Numbered from the stretch's first letter, positions 29,062 to 38,857 are shown. The stretch: DNA of 64,000 bases from CAYQUC01 sp964420605 (GCA_964420605.1 CAYQUC010000007.1:8648-72647); one strand, 5' to 3'. Made by a program: numbers and translations. Notes: generated from the letters alone by a model not told the origin.

Positions 29062-29426
29062 CTATTGTAAATCAACCTTATTACGTTTTAAATATTAATG
29101 AATCATTATAAACCTTATGACTTAAAATTGTATTAATCGTATTCATCGTTTTATTTTTAATACATCGAATCTTTTTTAAATTAGATTGATTTTAGCTGGT
29201 TATATTTTATATGTGGAAATGAAATTAATCAGATTTTTTTCTGTGTCATTAAACTAAATTCTATGCTGTTGAATTTATTGTCGTTTATAATATAAAATTA
29301 ACAGGATATGCGATAAAGTATATTTCGGAACTAGTTTATTGCAGCGACTACAACTATAGTTTAGAGTGTGTCAATACTATACGTACATTGATTTGTGCAG
29401 AACAATCAAGAAGCAATGGAGTTAAA
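29062..29426. other. intergenic region between DUF2288 gene and response regulator
   Basis: An AT-rich divergent promoter region of about 365 bp. No open frame of note, tRNA or repeat was seen. A plausible sigma-70 promoter for the response regulator is described separately. Confidence 0.5.
29269..29296 (+). promoter_or_regulatory. possible sigma-70 promoter of the response regulator
   Basis: TTGAAT (29269-29274), a 16-bp spacer and TATAAA (29291-29296). The leader to the ATG at 29427 would be about 120 nt. In such AT-rich sequence chance matches are common. Confidence 0.3.
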
Positions 29427-29945
29427 ATGGCAAGCTTGGTATTTAAGAGCCTATTTAATCGGACAACAAACACAAAAGACCGCCGAACTCGATCACGAGC
29501 ATCGAGTGAAAAATCTGAAACAATTTTAATCGTTGATGATTCTCGCACTGTAGTTCATATGTTGAAATCGGCTTTAACACAAGCTGGTTATAAAACCTTG
29601 GCAGCAGCAGATGGTGAACGAGGAATTCAACTAGCACGCTCACACCGACCAGATTTAATTTTAATGGATGTCATCATGCCCGGAATCAACGGATTTCAGG
29701 CGACGCGTTTATTGCGAAAAGATGCCATCACCCGCGATATTCCTATTATTATTATAAGTGGTTCAGAACAAGCAACTGAACAAGTTTGGGTTATGCGCTT
29801 GGGTGCAAACGGTTTTATTCCAAAACCGATAGAACGTGGTCAATTGTTTATTAAAATAGAACAAGCATTAAAAGAACGGGAACTTGCACGACTTAATAGT
29901 TTGGCCGCCGAAGAACGACTACTGTCAGATCCATTATACGACTGA
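29427..29945 (+). CDS. single-domain response regulator (PilG/PilH-like)
   Basis: About 172 residues. The ATG at 29427 is preferred to an upstream in-frame TTG because GGAG lies seven bases before it. After a basic N-terminal extension of about 30 residues comes one receiver domain with acidic VDDSRTV, phospho-acceptor Asp in LILMDVIMPGING, Ser/Thr in IISGSEQ and Lys in GFIPKPIERG. No output domain follows, only a helical tail. The closest known type is the PilG/PilH and CheY-like regulators of twitching motility, but no pil genes are nearby. It would act through a partner protein. Confidence 0.82.
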   Translation: MASLVFKSLFNRTTNTKDRRTRSRASSEKSETILIVDDSRTVVHMLKSALTQAGYKTLAAADGERGIQLARSHRPDLILMDVIMPGINGFQATRLLRKDAITRDIPIIIISGSEQATEQVWVMRLGANGFIPKPIERGQLFIKIEQALKERELARLNSLAAEERLLSDPLYD

Positions 29946-29964
29946 TTTTGGGTAATTCTCCAGC

Positions 29965-30804
29965 TTACTCGACTTTTGACGTAAGGCTATCGAGTAATCG
30001 CTGTGGTAATATTCGTTTTAAAAAGCCAAATAGATAGGTTGGAAACGTGACGTAATATCGGATATTTGGCCGAGGATTCTCTAGTGCATGAATGACTTTC
30101 TTGAGCACGGCTTCGGGTTCAAGGGTAAAGACGCTGGCAGTGCCTTGTTTTTCTAATCTGCTGATCATCAAATTGTACTTATCTTTATGAGCACTTTCTT
30201 CCGATTTTATATTACGATTAAATGACGCTAAGGCATTTTGTCGAAATTTACTTTTAATGGGGCCGGGCTCAATGAGGCTTATTTTAATATTACTTCCTCG
30301 TAATTCTTGTCTCAAGGTATCAGTTAGGCCTTCAAGCGCATATTTACTGGCATTATAAGCTCCTCGATACGGTAAACTGACTAATCCTAAAACAGAACTA
30401 TTTTGAATTATGTGGCCATGACCTTGTTTACGCATAATGGGTAAAATTAGGTTGGTTAATTCATGCCAGCCAAATAAGTTTGTTTCAAATTGTTCACGCA
30501 ACACCTCCCTAGAAATATCTTCAACAGCACCGGCTTGTCCGTAAGCGCCATTATTAAATAATGCATCTAGCTTACCTTTTGTACAGTTTAATGTTTCTTT
30601 TACAGCATTTTGAATGGATAAACTATCTCGGAGGTCCAGATGAAATGCATCAAAGCCATTAAGTTGTAATCGAGTGACATCTTCTTTTTTGCGTGCGGTT
30701 GCAAATACACGATAACCGCGATCTTTTAGACCATTGGCCACACACAGTCCGATGCCACTAGAACAGCCCGTAATTAAAATTGATTTTTTAGTATCAGTCG
30801 TCAT
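29965..30804 (-). CDS. short-chain dehydrogenase/reductase
   Basis: A 279-residue classical SDR with the nucleotide-binding TGCSSGIGL near residue 13, the NNGAYG segment of the fourth strand, Ser in NSSVLG and the catalytic Tyr-Lys pair in YNASKYALEG. The C-terminal extension (VTFPTYLFGFLKRILPQRLL) is amphipathic and could associate with membrane. Many such SDRs are annotated only as oxidoreductases of unknown substrate. It is convergent with the response regulator gene. Confidence 0.88.
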   Translation of the reverse strand: MTTDTKKSILITGCSSGIGLCVANGLKDRGYRVFATARKKEDVTRLQLNGFDAFHLDLRDSLSIQNAVKETLNCTKGKLDALFNNGAYGQAGAVEDISREVLREQFETNLFGWHELTNLILPIMRKQGHGHIIQNSSVLGLVSLPYRGAYNASKYALEGLTDTLRQELRGSNIKISLIEPGPIKSKFRQNALASFNRNIKSEESAHKDKYNLMISRLEKQGTASVFTLEPEAVLKKVIHALENPRPNIRYYVTFPTYLFGFLKRILPQRLLDSLTSKVE

Positions 30805-31207
30805 AGTGTTTTATTTATTTGTCTTATTGATGTTGTCGACTCCCAAGTTTCATTGCTGAAGCATTACTGCTTATTTATATTATAATCGTACTTTTTTACG
30901 ATTATAACCGACGAGCACAATGAGGCGGATTAGTATAACTATTTTAAGGTTTTGTTGTGATATCCATGTTGTTGATCCAACTTAAATTGTCTAAATACGA
31001 TTAAAAATGACACATTTGTGCATTTAATCGAAATTTGAACGGTATTTAGCCGCACTAATGGGATACCACTATAAAGATTTAAATTGATTTTCGAAGAAAG
31101 GAATATACTGATTTTAAACTAGAAATCAATAGATTATACTATATGACTGTACTTGATCAATGTAGTCACTTACTGGTTTTATGGTGGTGATTAGGAGTTG
31201 TAAATTA
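30805..31207. other. intergenic region between SDR and fmdB-like gene
   Basis: About 400 bp without a supported gene. It holds a perfect 10-bp inverted repeat (30881-30890/30897-30906, 6-nt T-rich loop) close to the SDR start, listed separately, and otherwise AT-rich sequence with several weak TATACT-like boxes before the fmdB-like gene. Confidence 0.5.
30881..30906. repeat. perfect 10-bp inverted repeat upstream of the SDR gene
   Basis: TATAATCGTA at 30881-30890 is exactly complementary to 30897-30906, with loop CTTTTT. It contains a TATAAT-like box on each strand, about 80 bp before the SDR start codon, so it could be an operator overlapping a promoter. No partner regulator is encoded next to it. 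Confidence 0.35.
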
Positions 31208-31489
31208 ATGCCTATTTATGAATATAAATGTGAGTCTTGTGGACACGAGATGGAAGCACTACAAAAAATGAGTGATGATCCGCTCGTTGATTGTCCACAA
31301 TGTAATGCTAGCACTCTAAAAAAATTAATCTCTGCAGCGGGTTTTCGCTTAAGCGGAAGTGGTTGGTACGAGACAGACTTTAAAAGTGGTAGCAAGAAAA
31401 ACGTTACTGATTCTCAAAGCAATTCAGCAAAATCTGGTAGCTCCAGTAATGCCAGTAGTACTAACGCATCCAAATCTGCTACAAAATAG
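31208..31489 (+). CDS. FmdB-type zinc ribbon protein
   Basis: About 93 residues. The ATG 31208 is chosen because it gives the canonical MPIYEYKCESCGHEMEALQ start and has TTAGGAG upstream. Two CxxC pairs (CESC and CPQC) form a zinc ribbon, followed by LSGSGWYETDFK and a Ser/Ala/Asn-rich tail, the usual composition of FmdB/CxxC_CXXC_SSSS proteins. The family is proposed to be regulatory but is uncharacterised in most bacteria. It lies upstream of the DUF502 gene and aspS, an order that recurs in proteobacteria. Confidence 0.88.
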   Translation: MPIYEYKCESCGHEMEALQKMSDDPLVDCPQCNASTLKKLISAAGFRLSGSGWYETDFKSGSKKNVTDSQSNSAKSGSSSNASSTNASKSATK

Positions 31490-31517
31490 CCTCCATCCTA
31501 ACGGAATTAATTAAACT

Positions 31518-32141
31518 ATGTTGTCATTCTTTCGCCGTTCAATAATTGCAGGTCTATTAGTGTGGGTGCCGCTTGGGGTGACAGTTTTTGTTATTAGTTT
31601 CCTCGTCGGGGTGATGGATAAAACCTTGATTTTAATACCAAAACAATACCAACCCGAAACGTTACTGGGGTTTCATATTCCTGGTTTGGGTGTTGTTTTA
31701 TCAATATTAGTTGTGTTTGTGACCGGCGTTATATTCGCCAATCTATTTGGAAAGCAAATAGTATCTATTGCTGAAGGCATGTTATCTCGTATTCCATTGG
31801 TGCGCTCAATCTATGCCGGTGTAAAACAATTAATGGAAACTGTATTTGTTTCAGGTGGGCAATCGTTTCGAAAAGTATTGTTAATTGAGTATCCACGCAA
31901 AGGCTTGTGGACACTGGCATTCCAGACAGGAAAAGAAGTGGGTGAGGCACAACAAAAAACCGGACACGATGTGATTAATGTTTACGTACCAACCACACCG
32001 AATCCGACTTCTGGTTTTTTTATCATGGTGCCTAAAGTGGATGTCAAAGAACTTGAGATGAGTGTGGATGATGGCTTAAAAATGTTAATCTCGATGGGAG
32101 CGGTGGTTCCTGACAGTCACAGAGTTGTTACTCAAAAGTAG
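31518..32141 (+). CDS. DUF502 family membrane protein
   Basis: A 207-residue protein with two N-terminal membrane helices (about 8-30 and 55-77) and a C-terminal soluble domain containing IPLVRSIYAGVKQ, VLLIEYPRKGLWTLAF and VPTTPNPTSGFFI, all conserved in DUF502. Function unknown. It commonly lies between an fmdB-like gene and aspS, as here; 28 bp separate it from the former. Confidence 0.88.
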   Translation: MLSFFRRSIIAGLLVWVPLGVTVFVISFLVGVMDKTLILIPKQYQPETLLGFHIPGLGVVLSILVVFVTGVIFANLFGKQIVSIAEGMLSRIPLVRSIYAGVKQLMETVFVSGGQSFRKVLLIEYPRKGLWTLAFQTGKEVGEAQQKTGHDVINVYVPTTPNPTSGFFIMVPKVDVKELEMSVDDGLKMLISMGAVVPDSHRVVTQK

Positions 32142-32203
32142 TTAAATTAGCTTTCTAAGGGCTAAATAGATGATATTTGACGCTATTTAGTTGATTTACC
32201 GAC

Positions 32204-32232
32204 TTGCACTTCATTGTGGCAATCCGTAATAT
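32204..32232 (+). promoter_or_regulatory. sigma-70 promoter of aspS
   Basis: TTGCAC (32204-32209), a 17-bp spacer and TAATAT (32227-32232). It lies about 60 bp before the aspS ATG. Spacing and both boxes are close to consensus. Confidence 0.5.
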
Positions 32233-32293
32233 TCCGCCCTTAATTAAAGCAAAATTGTTATTAAATCAGAATTGAATACAGGACCAAATAAGT

Positions 32294-34078
32294 ATGCGAA
32301 GTCATTATTGCGGCGAAATTACAGAAACTCAATTAGATCAAACTGTTACCATATGTGGTTGGGTACATCGACGACGTGATCATGGTGGTGTCATTTTCAT
32401 CGACTTGCGCGATCGTGAAGGTATTGTACAAGTTGTGTATGATCCTGATATTAAAGATATTTTCTCTAGAGCTGAAGAAGTTCGTAATGAATTTGTATTG
32501 CAAGTTACCGGTTTGGTTCGAGCCCGGCCTGAAGGGGCGCAAAATACCAACATGACCACCGGAATGATTGAGATTTTGGGTAAAGAGCTAACTATTATTA
32601 ATCGTTCTGAAACACCACCATTTGTGTTGGATGATGATTCTGTTTCAGAAGAACACCGTTTACGCTACCGTTATCTTGATTTACGTCGACCTGAGATGTT
32701 AGAACATTTAAAGTTACGGTCTAAAATTACACAAAACCTACGTCGGTATTTAGAAGATAAAGGTTTTTTGGATATTGAAACTCCAATGTTAACCAAGGCA
32801 ACACCGGAAGGTGCGCGTGATTATTTGGTTCCAAGCCGAACTCACGACGGCGCATTTTTTGCGTTACCGCAGTCACCGCAATTGTTTAAGCAATTATTAA
32901 TGATTGGTGGGCTAGATAAATACTATCAAATTGTACGCTGTTTTCGCGATGAAGATCTTCGAGCTGACAGACAACCAGAATTTACTCAAGTTGATATTGA
33001 AACAACATTTTTAGATCAAGACGCTATAATGGCATTAATGGAAGGCTTGATAACCCAGCTTTTTCAAACGGTCTTATCCGTTGAATTACCAAAACCATTT
33101 CCTAAAATGAGTTATGCAGAAGCAATGTCACGCTTTGGATCAGACAAACCTGATTTGCGCATCCCGCTAGAATTGATTGATATTGCTGATGTACTTACTG
33201 ACGTTGATTTTAATGTATTCAGCGGCCCAGCTAATGATCCAAATGGTCGTGTTGCGATGCTACATTTACCACAAGGTACAAAGTTAACTCGTAAAGAAAT
33301 TGATAATTACACGAAATTTGTCGGTATCTATGGCGCTAAAGGGCTAGCTTATATCAAAGTAAATGAAGTTTCAAAAGGACGAGAGGGATTACAATCTCCA
33401 ATATTAAAATTCTTACCTGATGAGGCAATAGCAGCTGTATTGTCGCGAACTAATGCTGTGGATGGCGATTTGATCTTTTTTGGTGCTGATAAAACATCGG
33501 TCGTGAATGAAGCATTAGGTGCATTACGGGTAAAATTGGGTGAAGATCAAAACTTAGTATCGGGTGATTGGCAACCATTGTGGGTTGTTGATTTCCCAAT
33601 GTTTGAATACGATGAAAAAGAAGATCGTTACGTGGCTTTACATCATCCGTTTACTGCACCGTCAACTGATAGTGTTGACGAATTAAAGTCAAATCCAAAA
33701 ACGATGTTATCTAAAGCCTATGACATGGTATTAAATGGCTCAGAAATTGGCGGTGGTTCGATTCGTATTTATAAATCGGATGTTCAATCGGCTGTTTTTG
33801 AGTTACTTGGCATTAGTGAAGAAGAAGCTCAAGATAAATTTGGATTTTTACTCGATGCATTAAAATTTGGCTGTCCACCACATGGTGGTATGGCTTTTGG
33901 CTTGGATCGCCTAGTGATGTTAATGGTTGGCGCAAAATCAATACGTGAAGTGATGGCCTTTCCAAAAACGCAATCTGCAAGTTGTTTAATGACTCAAGCA
34001 CCATCGGTTGTGAGTGATAGCCAGTTAAAAGAATTACATATAAAATTGCGTAAAAAACAAGAAAAATCAAGCACATAA
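32294..34078 (+). CDS. aspS: aspartyl-tRNA synthetase
   Basis: A 594-residue bacterial-type class IIb synthetase that charges tRNA-Asp. It has an N-terminal OB anticodon-binding domain (ITICGWVHRRRDHGGVIFID-like, residues about 15-105), motif 2 in FRDEDLRADRQPEFTQ, a GAD insertion (about 290-410) and motif 3 in GGMAFGLDRLVMLM. Length fits the family. It has its own promoter and ends with a hairpin downstream. Whether it discriminates against tRNA-Asn cannot be told from the sequence. Confidence 0.97.
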   Translation: MRSHYCGEITETQLDQTVTICGWVHRRRDHGGVIFIDLRDREGIVQVVYDPDIKDIFSRAEEVRNEFVLQVTGLVRARPEGAQNTNMTTGMIEILGKELTIINRSETPPFVLDDDSVSEEHRLRYRYLDLRRPEMLEHLKLRSKITQNLRRYLEDKGFLDIETPMLTKATPEGARDYLVPSRTHDGAFFALPQSPQLFKQLLMIGGLDKYYQIVRCFRDEDLRADRQPEFTQVDIETTFLDQDAIMALMEGLITQLFQTVLSVELPKPFPKMSYAEAMSRFGSDKPDLRIPLELIDIADVLTDVDFNVFSGPANDPNGRVAMLHLPQGTKLTRKEIDNYTKFVGIYGAKGLAYIKVNEVSKGREGLQSPILKFLPDEAIAAVLSRTNAVDGDLIFFGADKTSVVNEALGALRVKLGEDQNLVSGDWQPLWVVDFPMFEYDEKEDRYVALHHPFTAPSTDSVDELKSNPKTMLSKAYDMVLNGSEIGGGSIRIYKSDVQSAVFELLGISEEEAQDKFGFLLDALKFGCPPHGGMAFGLDRLVMLMVGAKSIREVMAFPKTQSASCLMTQAPSVVSDSQLKELHIKLRKKQEKSST

Positions 34079-34092
34079 AGGCAATGAACAAG

Positions 34093-34114
34093 CTTCATGG
34101 TGCTAGCCATGAAG
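34093..34114 (+). terminator. hairpin downstream of aspS
   Basis: CTTCATGG (34093-34100) pairs with CCATGAAG (34107-34114) around a 6-nt loop, 15 bp past the aspS stop. It is followed by TATTTATG rather than a full T-run, so termination may be partial. Confidence 0.45.
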
Positions 34115-34305
34115 TATTTATGGGATTGTTAAGATATCGAGTTAAAATGCCGCTATTATTCTTGTAGAATAAGATAATTTAACTGCATGAAAAGTATACG
34201 ATCATTTAAAAAAATAATAACTCAATTCTCACAGAAGAATAACCATGCTCAAAACCAGTTTGTAGTAGGGATGTTTGTGAGTTTGCTTAATGGAAAATAG
34301 TGATT

Positions 34306-36837
34306 ATGCAATACTTTAAAAAAGACTGGTTTATTGCATTATTTATTTCTTTAGTTTTTCTATTAATTGCAAATACTAGCTTCATAAAAGATATTGAATG
34401 GACAGCCTATGATTTAGGCGTTCGTTTTTCATCGACCAGACCAGCAAACCAGGATGTGGTAATTGTTGCGATTGATGATGCATCTATTCAAGAATTGGGT
34501 AGTTGGCCATGGCCGCGTGACATGTTAGCCAAGGTTACCCGCCGAATCTCTCAAGCTCGACCCAATGTAATCGGTTTTGGCATACAGTTAGATGCACGAG
34601 AAAGTACTCGCGGCTTACAGTACATTCAAAAACTTCGAAATGTGTTTAAGAAAAACTGGGGTAGCACAGGTAAAAGTATTAAACGCATATTAGATCAAGC
34701 TGAATCAGGATTGGATACCGATAAAAAGTTTATTGCGAGTTTAAAAAAAGCCGGCCCTGTGGTTTTGGCAATACCCTATATTGTTGAACAAGCAACAGAA
34801 AATGCCATTAAAAACAAATTGGGAAAATATTCAAAACGGTTAACAATCAAAAACGTATCCGGTAAGTTAGATCCTAAAGAACGGTTCATGGATCAATTTC
34901 GACCAGATTTAATCACGACGGTTGACATCATGTATCCGCCTCTGACAGATTTTGTCCGCCAGTCAAATGCGATTGGGCACATGAATTTGTTTCAATTAAA
35001 TAATACCAATGCCAGAATGCAACCGTCGGTTTTGTTTTACGATAAACATTATTTACCATCATTTTCATTAATGCTCGCATCTCAAACAAATCATATGAAA
35101 TTAAATTCGATTCAAATCGATTTGGGTGAATCACTTTATTTAGGAAATTCCAAGGTTATCTCGGATCCGCAACTACGCTTGTATCCTTATTTTTATGCTA
35201 GTCGTGGAAATAAGCCGGCATTTAAAATGATTTCAATTAAAGATGTCTACAACAATAATATACGTTCAAGAGATTTTCGTAATAAAACCGTACTGATAGG
35301 GTTAACTGCAAGCCAGTACGCAGTACTCATGGACACACCTCTTGGTAAGTTGCCCCCTATTTTAGTGAGCGCAAATACCGTCTCTAGTATTTTGAATGGT
35401 GATTTGTACCACCGGCCTGGCTGGGGCTCATGGTTTCAATTAGCCGTATTATTAATTGTGGCATTATATTTAATGTTTGCGTTACCCCGGTTTCGAGTAG
35501 TTACCGGCCTTGCCTTTAGTGTGTTATTTTTAATTGCACTGTTTAACTTACACTTTATATTAATGGTTTCTGAATCAATGTGGGTGCCGCTAATGTTACC
35601 CTCATTGGCCTTAATAACAGGGCATTTATTATTAATGGTTAAACATGTATTTGAGTCAAATGTGGGTAACATTAAAGCCGAGTTATCTGATGCGAATCAA
35701 TTACTGGCTCAATTATTTCAGTCAAGTGGAAATCTAGATCAAGCTTTTGAACGGTTTCGAAAGTGTGTCGTTGTGACTAACGATTTACTCGACCAAATGT
35801 ATAATCTTGGATTGGATTATGAACGTAAACGACAATTCAATAAGGCTGAGTCCGTATTCAGATATATCCTTAACAATGATCACAAATTCAGGGATGTACA
35901 GGACCGTTTAGAGCGAAACAAACAAGCTTCAGCAACTTCGGTGTTAACGACCGGTACGTCTGCAACGGGTAATAGTACTTTGGTACTTAATACCACGGGT
36001 ATCCAAAAACCCATGTTAGGTCGATATTTGGTTGAAAAAGAAATTGGACGTGGCGCGATGGGTTTGGTCTATCTCGGTTCTGATCCAAAAATTGGACGAA
36101 CCGTCGCAATTAAAACCATGTCCTTGGGTACCGAGTTTGAAGGTGATCAATTACAAGATGTTAAAGATCGATTTTTTCGTGAAGCTGAAACAGCTGGACG
36201 CTTAAATCATCCAAATATTGTTACTATCTATGATGTTGGTGAAGATCAAGAGTTAGCTTATATCGCTATGGATTTCTTAAAAGGCGAGAATCTGTTAGCT
36301 TATTGTCAGCCTGAGACATTACTTCCAGTTATTGAAGTAATAGATATCGTTATAATGGTAGCTGAGGCATTAGAGTATGCTAGTAGCGAGAATGTTGTTC
36401 ATCGTGATATTAAACCAGCCAACATAATTTACGATAAAGCAAACAGTATTGTGAAAGTGACCGATTTTGGAGTGGCGTGTTTAACTGATGTCAGTAAAAC
36501 AAAAACGGGTACAATTTTGGGTAGTCCTTCATATATGTCACCCGAGCAGCTAGCGGGTAAGAAAGTGGATGGCCGTTCTGATTTGTTTTCATTAACGGTG
36601 ACTTTATATCAAATGTTAGCCGGTGAGCTACCATTTATTGGAGAATCACTTGCGAGTTTAATGTACAAAATTGCAAATGAGAAGCACCCAGATGTTCGCA
36701 TGTTTCGTCCGGATTTGCCACAATGTGTGAGTAAGATCATTAATAAAGGCTTACAAAAAGACGCTGAAAAAAGATTTCAAAGTGGTATTAAGATGATAAA
36801 TACTCTAAAAAGATGTAGAGATAAATTAAACGACTAA
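34306..36837 (+). CDS. CHASE2-domain Ser/Thr protein kinase
   Basis: About 843 residues from the ATG at 34306 (GGAAAA upstream; an in-frame GTG lies 6 bp earlier). One N-terminal membrane helix is followed by a periplasmic CHASE2 sensor domain (about 30-370; AYDLGVRFSSTRPANQDVV and IDDASIQELGSWPWPRD are typical). Then come three helices (about 378-450), a TPR-like stretch (about 460-530) and a cytoplasmic Hanks-type kinase domain (about 575-840). Kinase motifs are IGRGAMGLVYLG, VAIKTM, HRDIKPANI, DFG and SPSYMSPEQL. It begins an island with a PP2C phosphatase and two FHA proteins, and would phosphorylate Ser/Thr targets in response to an envelope signal. No substrate is identified. Confidence 0.93.
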   Translation: MQYFKKDWFIALFISLVFLLIANTSFIKDIEWTAYDLGVRFSSTRPANQDVVIVAIDDASIQELGSWPWPRDMLAKVTRRISQARPNVIGFGIQLDARESTRGLQYIQKLRNVFKKNWGSTGKSIKRILDQAESGLDTDKKFIASLKKAGPVVLAIPYIVEQATENAIKNKLGKYSKRLTIKNVSGKLDPKERFMDQFRPDLITTVDIMYPPLTDFVRQSNAIGHMNLFQLNNTNARMQPSVLFYDKHYLPSFSLMLASQTNHMKLNSIQIDLGESLYLGNSKVISDPQLRLYPYFYASRGNKPAFKMISIKDVYNNNIRSRDFRNKTVLIGLTASQYAVLMDTPLGKLPPILVSANTVSSILNGDLYHRPGWGSWFQLAVLLIVALYLMFALPRFRVVTGLAFSVLFLIALFNLHFILMVSESMWVPLMLPSLALITGHLLLMVKHVFESNVGNIKAELSDANQLLAQLFQSSGNLDQAFERFRKCVVVTNDLLDQMYNLGLDYERKRQFNKAESVFRYILNNDHKFRDVQDRLERNKQASATSVLTTGTSATGNSTLVLNTTGIQKPMLGRYLVEKEIGRGAMGLVYLGSDPKIGRTVAIKTMSLGTEFEGDQLQDVKDRFFREAETAGRLNHPNIVTIYDVGEDQELAYIAMDFLKGENLLAYCQPETLLPVIEVIDIVIMVAEALEYASSENVVHRDIKPANIIYDKANSIVKVTDFGVACLTDVSKTKTGTILGSPSYMSPEQLAGKKVDGRSDLFSLTVTLYQMLAGELPFIGESLASLMYKIANEKHPDVRMFRPDLPQCVSKIINKGLQKDAEKRFQSGIKMINTLKRCRDKLND

Positions 36838-36849
36838 GATATAAATAAT

Positions 36850-37611
36850 ATGGTAAATTTTAACGTAAAAATACACGGTCATAGTGATGTCGGGTTATCT
36901 CGAGATCATAATGAAGATGACTTTATCTGTGAACAAGATATGAGCTTGGCGATTCTTGCTGATGGCATGGGCGGTCATAATGCCGGTGAAGTCGCGAGTC
37001 AAATTGCGGTCCAGCAAGTTTGCAGTGCATTAAAAGCGGTGTTACGGCCTGAATTTGAACTGGATAGCGATATTCAATATAAAGACATTGTACGTGATGC
37101 AGTCGAATTGGCTAATACCGAAATCCACGAGCATTCATTAGAGCATCCCGAATGTGCTGGAATGGGAACCACGCTAGTATCAACTTTGATTCGTGATGAT
37201 AAAATCATGCTTGCCAATGTTGGTGATTCTCGAATATACCGATTACGTGATAAAAAGCTGGAACAATTAACAAATGATCACTCTTTAGTGCAGGAATTAG
37301 TCGAAAATGGCTATTTAAGTGCTGAGGAAGCCAATTTATCGGTCAGTAAAAACTTGATTACGCGTGCTCTAGGTATTGGCGCGGAAGTCGAAGTTGATGT
37401 ATTTGTCCATGAAATAAAAGAGGGTGATCTCTACTTGTTGTGTTCTGACGGGTTATCGGATTTAGTGCGAGATGAAGAAATTGAAGGTTCATTAGTAGAG
37501 TACGATGGTGAGCTTATAAATTCAGCTAAGGCATTAATAGGCCTTGCGAATACAAATGGCGGCACCGACAATATAACCGTAATTTTAGTGTCGGTATCTA
37601 CCGATTCGTGA
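36850..37611 (+). CDS. PP2C-type Ser/Thr protein phosphatase
   Basis: A 253-residue PPM phosphatase with all metal-binding and catalytic motifs: an RDHNEDDF-like start, ADGMGGHNAGEVAS, GMGTTLVST, NVGDSRIYRLRD, CSDGLSDLV and GGTDNITVILV. It lies 12 bp behind the kinase gene and would reverse its phosphorylation. Stp1/PppA of type VI secretion loci belong to the same family, but so do many housekeeping phosphatases. Length is normal and there is no membrane segment. Confidence 0.93.
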   Translation: MVNFNVKIHGHSDVGLSRDHNEDDFICEQDMSLAILADGMGGHNAGEVASQIAVQQVCSALKAVLRPEFELDSDIQYKDIVRDAVELANTEIHEHSLEHPECAGMGTTLVSTLIRDDKIMLANVGDSRIYRLRDKKLEQLTNDHSLVQELVENGYLSAEEANLSVSKNLITRALGIGAEVEVDVFVHEIKEGDLYLLCSDGLSDLVRDEEIEGSLVEYDGELINSAKALIGLANTNGGTDNITVILVSVSTDS

Positions 37612-37748
37612 ATAAACTAGACTATAATAAAATTTATATGTTAAATGCATTATTTTGTGATAAGTAGTGTATCAGACCGATAGAAAAGGTTCTATGTGTC
37701 GATAAAGTAATGGTAACAAAAATTAACGTAACAGTACGAAAGAAATAA

Positions 37749-38423
37749 ATGGCAAAAATTATATTGACACACGATGGTACCGTCATTAAAGAATACCTCT
37801 TAGATAAAGAGAGGATGACGATTGGCCGGAAACCACATAATGATATTCAGTTAGATGATAATACCGTTAGCGGTGAACACGCAGCGTTTCTAGCGTTACA
37901 AAATATATATATCGAAGATCTTGGCAGCACCAATGGCACCTTACTCAATGGTGATCGTGTCAAAAAACGCATGTTAAACCATAACGATATCATCAAAATA
38001 GGACGTCATGAATTTCGCTTTGTTGACAGTGTTGTTCAAGACTTTGAAAGTACCGTGGTGATACCCAGTGCTAACCCCAACACAAAATCCAGTACTAATT
38101 TCAGCAGATCTGCCACAGCAACCCCTATTATAGCTAAAGAAAAACATCGGAATGCTTTTGTCGAAGTTATTGCTGGTGCTAAGAGTGGTGATACCATTAA
38201 TTTAAACAAAGCTTACACCACTTTAGGTTCTCCGGGAGTGTCCGTTGTGGTTATTGCACGTCGTGGCCAGTCATATTATATTATGCCCATGGGCGCTACC
38301 GCACCGAATCGAACACCACCGAGTTTAAATGACATGCCAATCTCATCACAGAGCCAGGCATTAGCTGAAGATGATGTTATCGAAGTGGCTGGTAGCAAGT
38401 TAAAATTCAATTATTCAAAATAA
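37749..38423 (+). CDS. FHA domain protein
   Basis: A 224-residue soluble protein. The N-terminal FHA domain (about 1-95) carries the phosphothreonine-binding residues in IGRKPHNDIQLDD, SGEHAAF and EDLGSTNGTLLNG. A linker rich in Ser, Thr and Pro leads to a second half (about 135-224) that has the general shape of another, degenerate FHA-like beta sandwich (TINLNKAYTTLGSPGVSVV). Thr residues in the linker could be targets of the neighbouring kinase. It lies 137 bp behind the phosphatase gene. Confidence 0.85.
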   Translation: MAKIILTHDGTVIKEYLLDKERMTIGRKPHNDIQLDDNTVSGEHAAFLALQNIYIEDLGSTNGTLLNGDRVKKRMLNHNDIIKIGRHEFRFVDSVVQDFESTVVIPSANPNTKSSTNFSRSATATPIIAKEKHRNAFVEVIAGAKSGDTINLNKAYTTLGSPGVSVVVIARRGQSYYIMPMGATAPNRTPPSLNDMPISSQSQALAEDDVIEVAGSKLKFNYSK

Positions 38424-38446
38424 AAATAGTATAGTAGTTTAATCGT

Positions 38447-38809
38447 ATGTCAAAATTAGTGCTTAGTGTTGAGGGCGTGGTTCTTCAAACATATTCTTTA
38501 GACCTTGATGTCATGATCATTGGCCGCAAATCAAGTTGTGATATTACAATTACGGATGATGCCATTAGTAGTGAACATTTTTTAATAACAATGGTGAAAA
38601 GTGATTACCTAGAAAATTATAAAGATGCTTACATTGAAGACCTCGGTAGTACCAATGGTACCAAGGTTAATGATAAAATATTAAAGCAAAAACAACATTT
38701 AAAACACCATGACCGAATTAAAATTGGTCGACATGTGTTTACCTTTGACTCCGAATTAGGCCGGGATGAACTTGAGCGAACCGCAATTTATTTGCCTGAC
38801 TCTGAATAA
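38447..38809 (+). CDS. single-domain FHA protein
   Basis: A 120-residue protein that is almost entirely one FHA domain: VMIIGRKSSCDITITDDAISSEH, then EDLGSTNGTKVNDK and the final strand KIGRHVFTF. The tail ELERTAIYLPDSE contains Thr within a short acidic-flanked stretch, possibly a phosphorylation site that is recognised by the FHA domain itself or its neighbour. It ends the kinase/phosphatase/FHA island, 23 bp after the first FHA gene. Confidence 0.87.
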   Translation: MSKLVLSVEGVVLQTYSLDLDVMIIGRKSSCDITITDDAISSEHFLITMVKSDYLENYKDAYIEDLGSTNGTKVNDKILKQKQHLKHHDRIKIGRHVFTFDSELGRDELERTAIYLPDSE

Positions 38810-38857
38810 AATCACAGTTACTCCAGTCTGATCAACATTCGAATATCGGGTTTAAAC

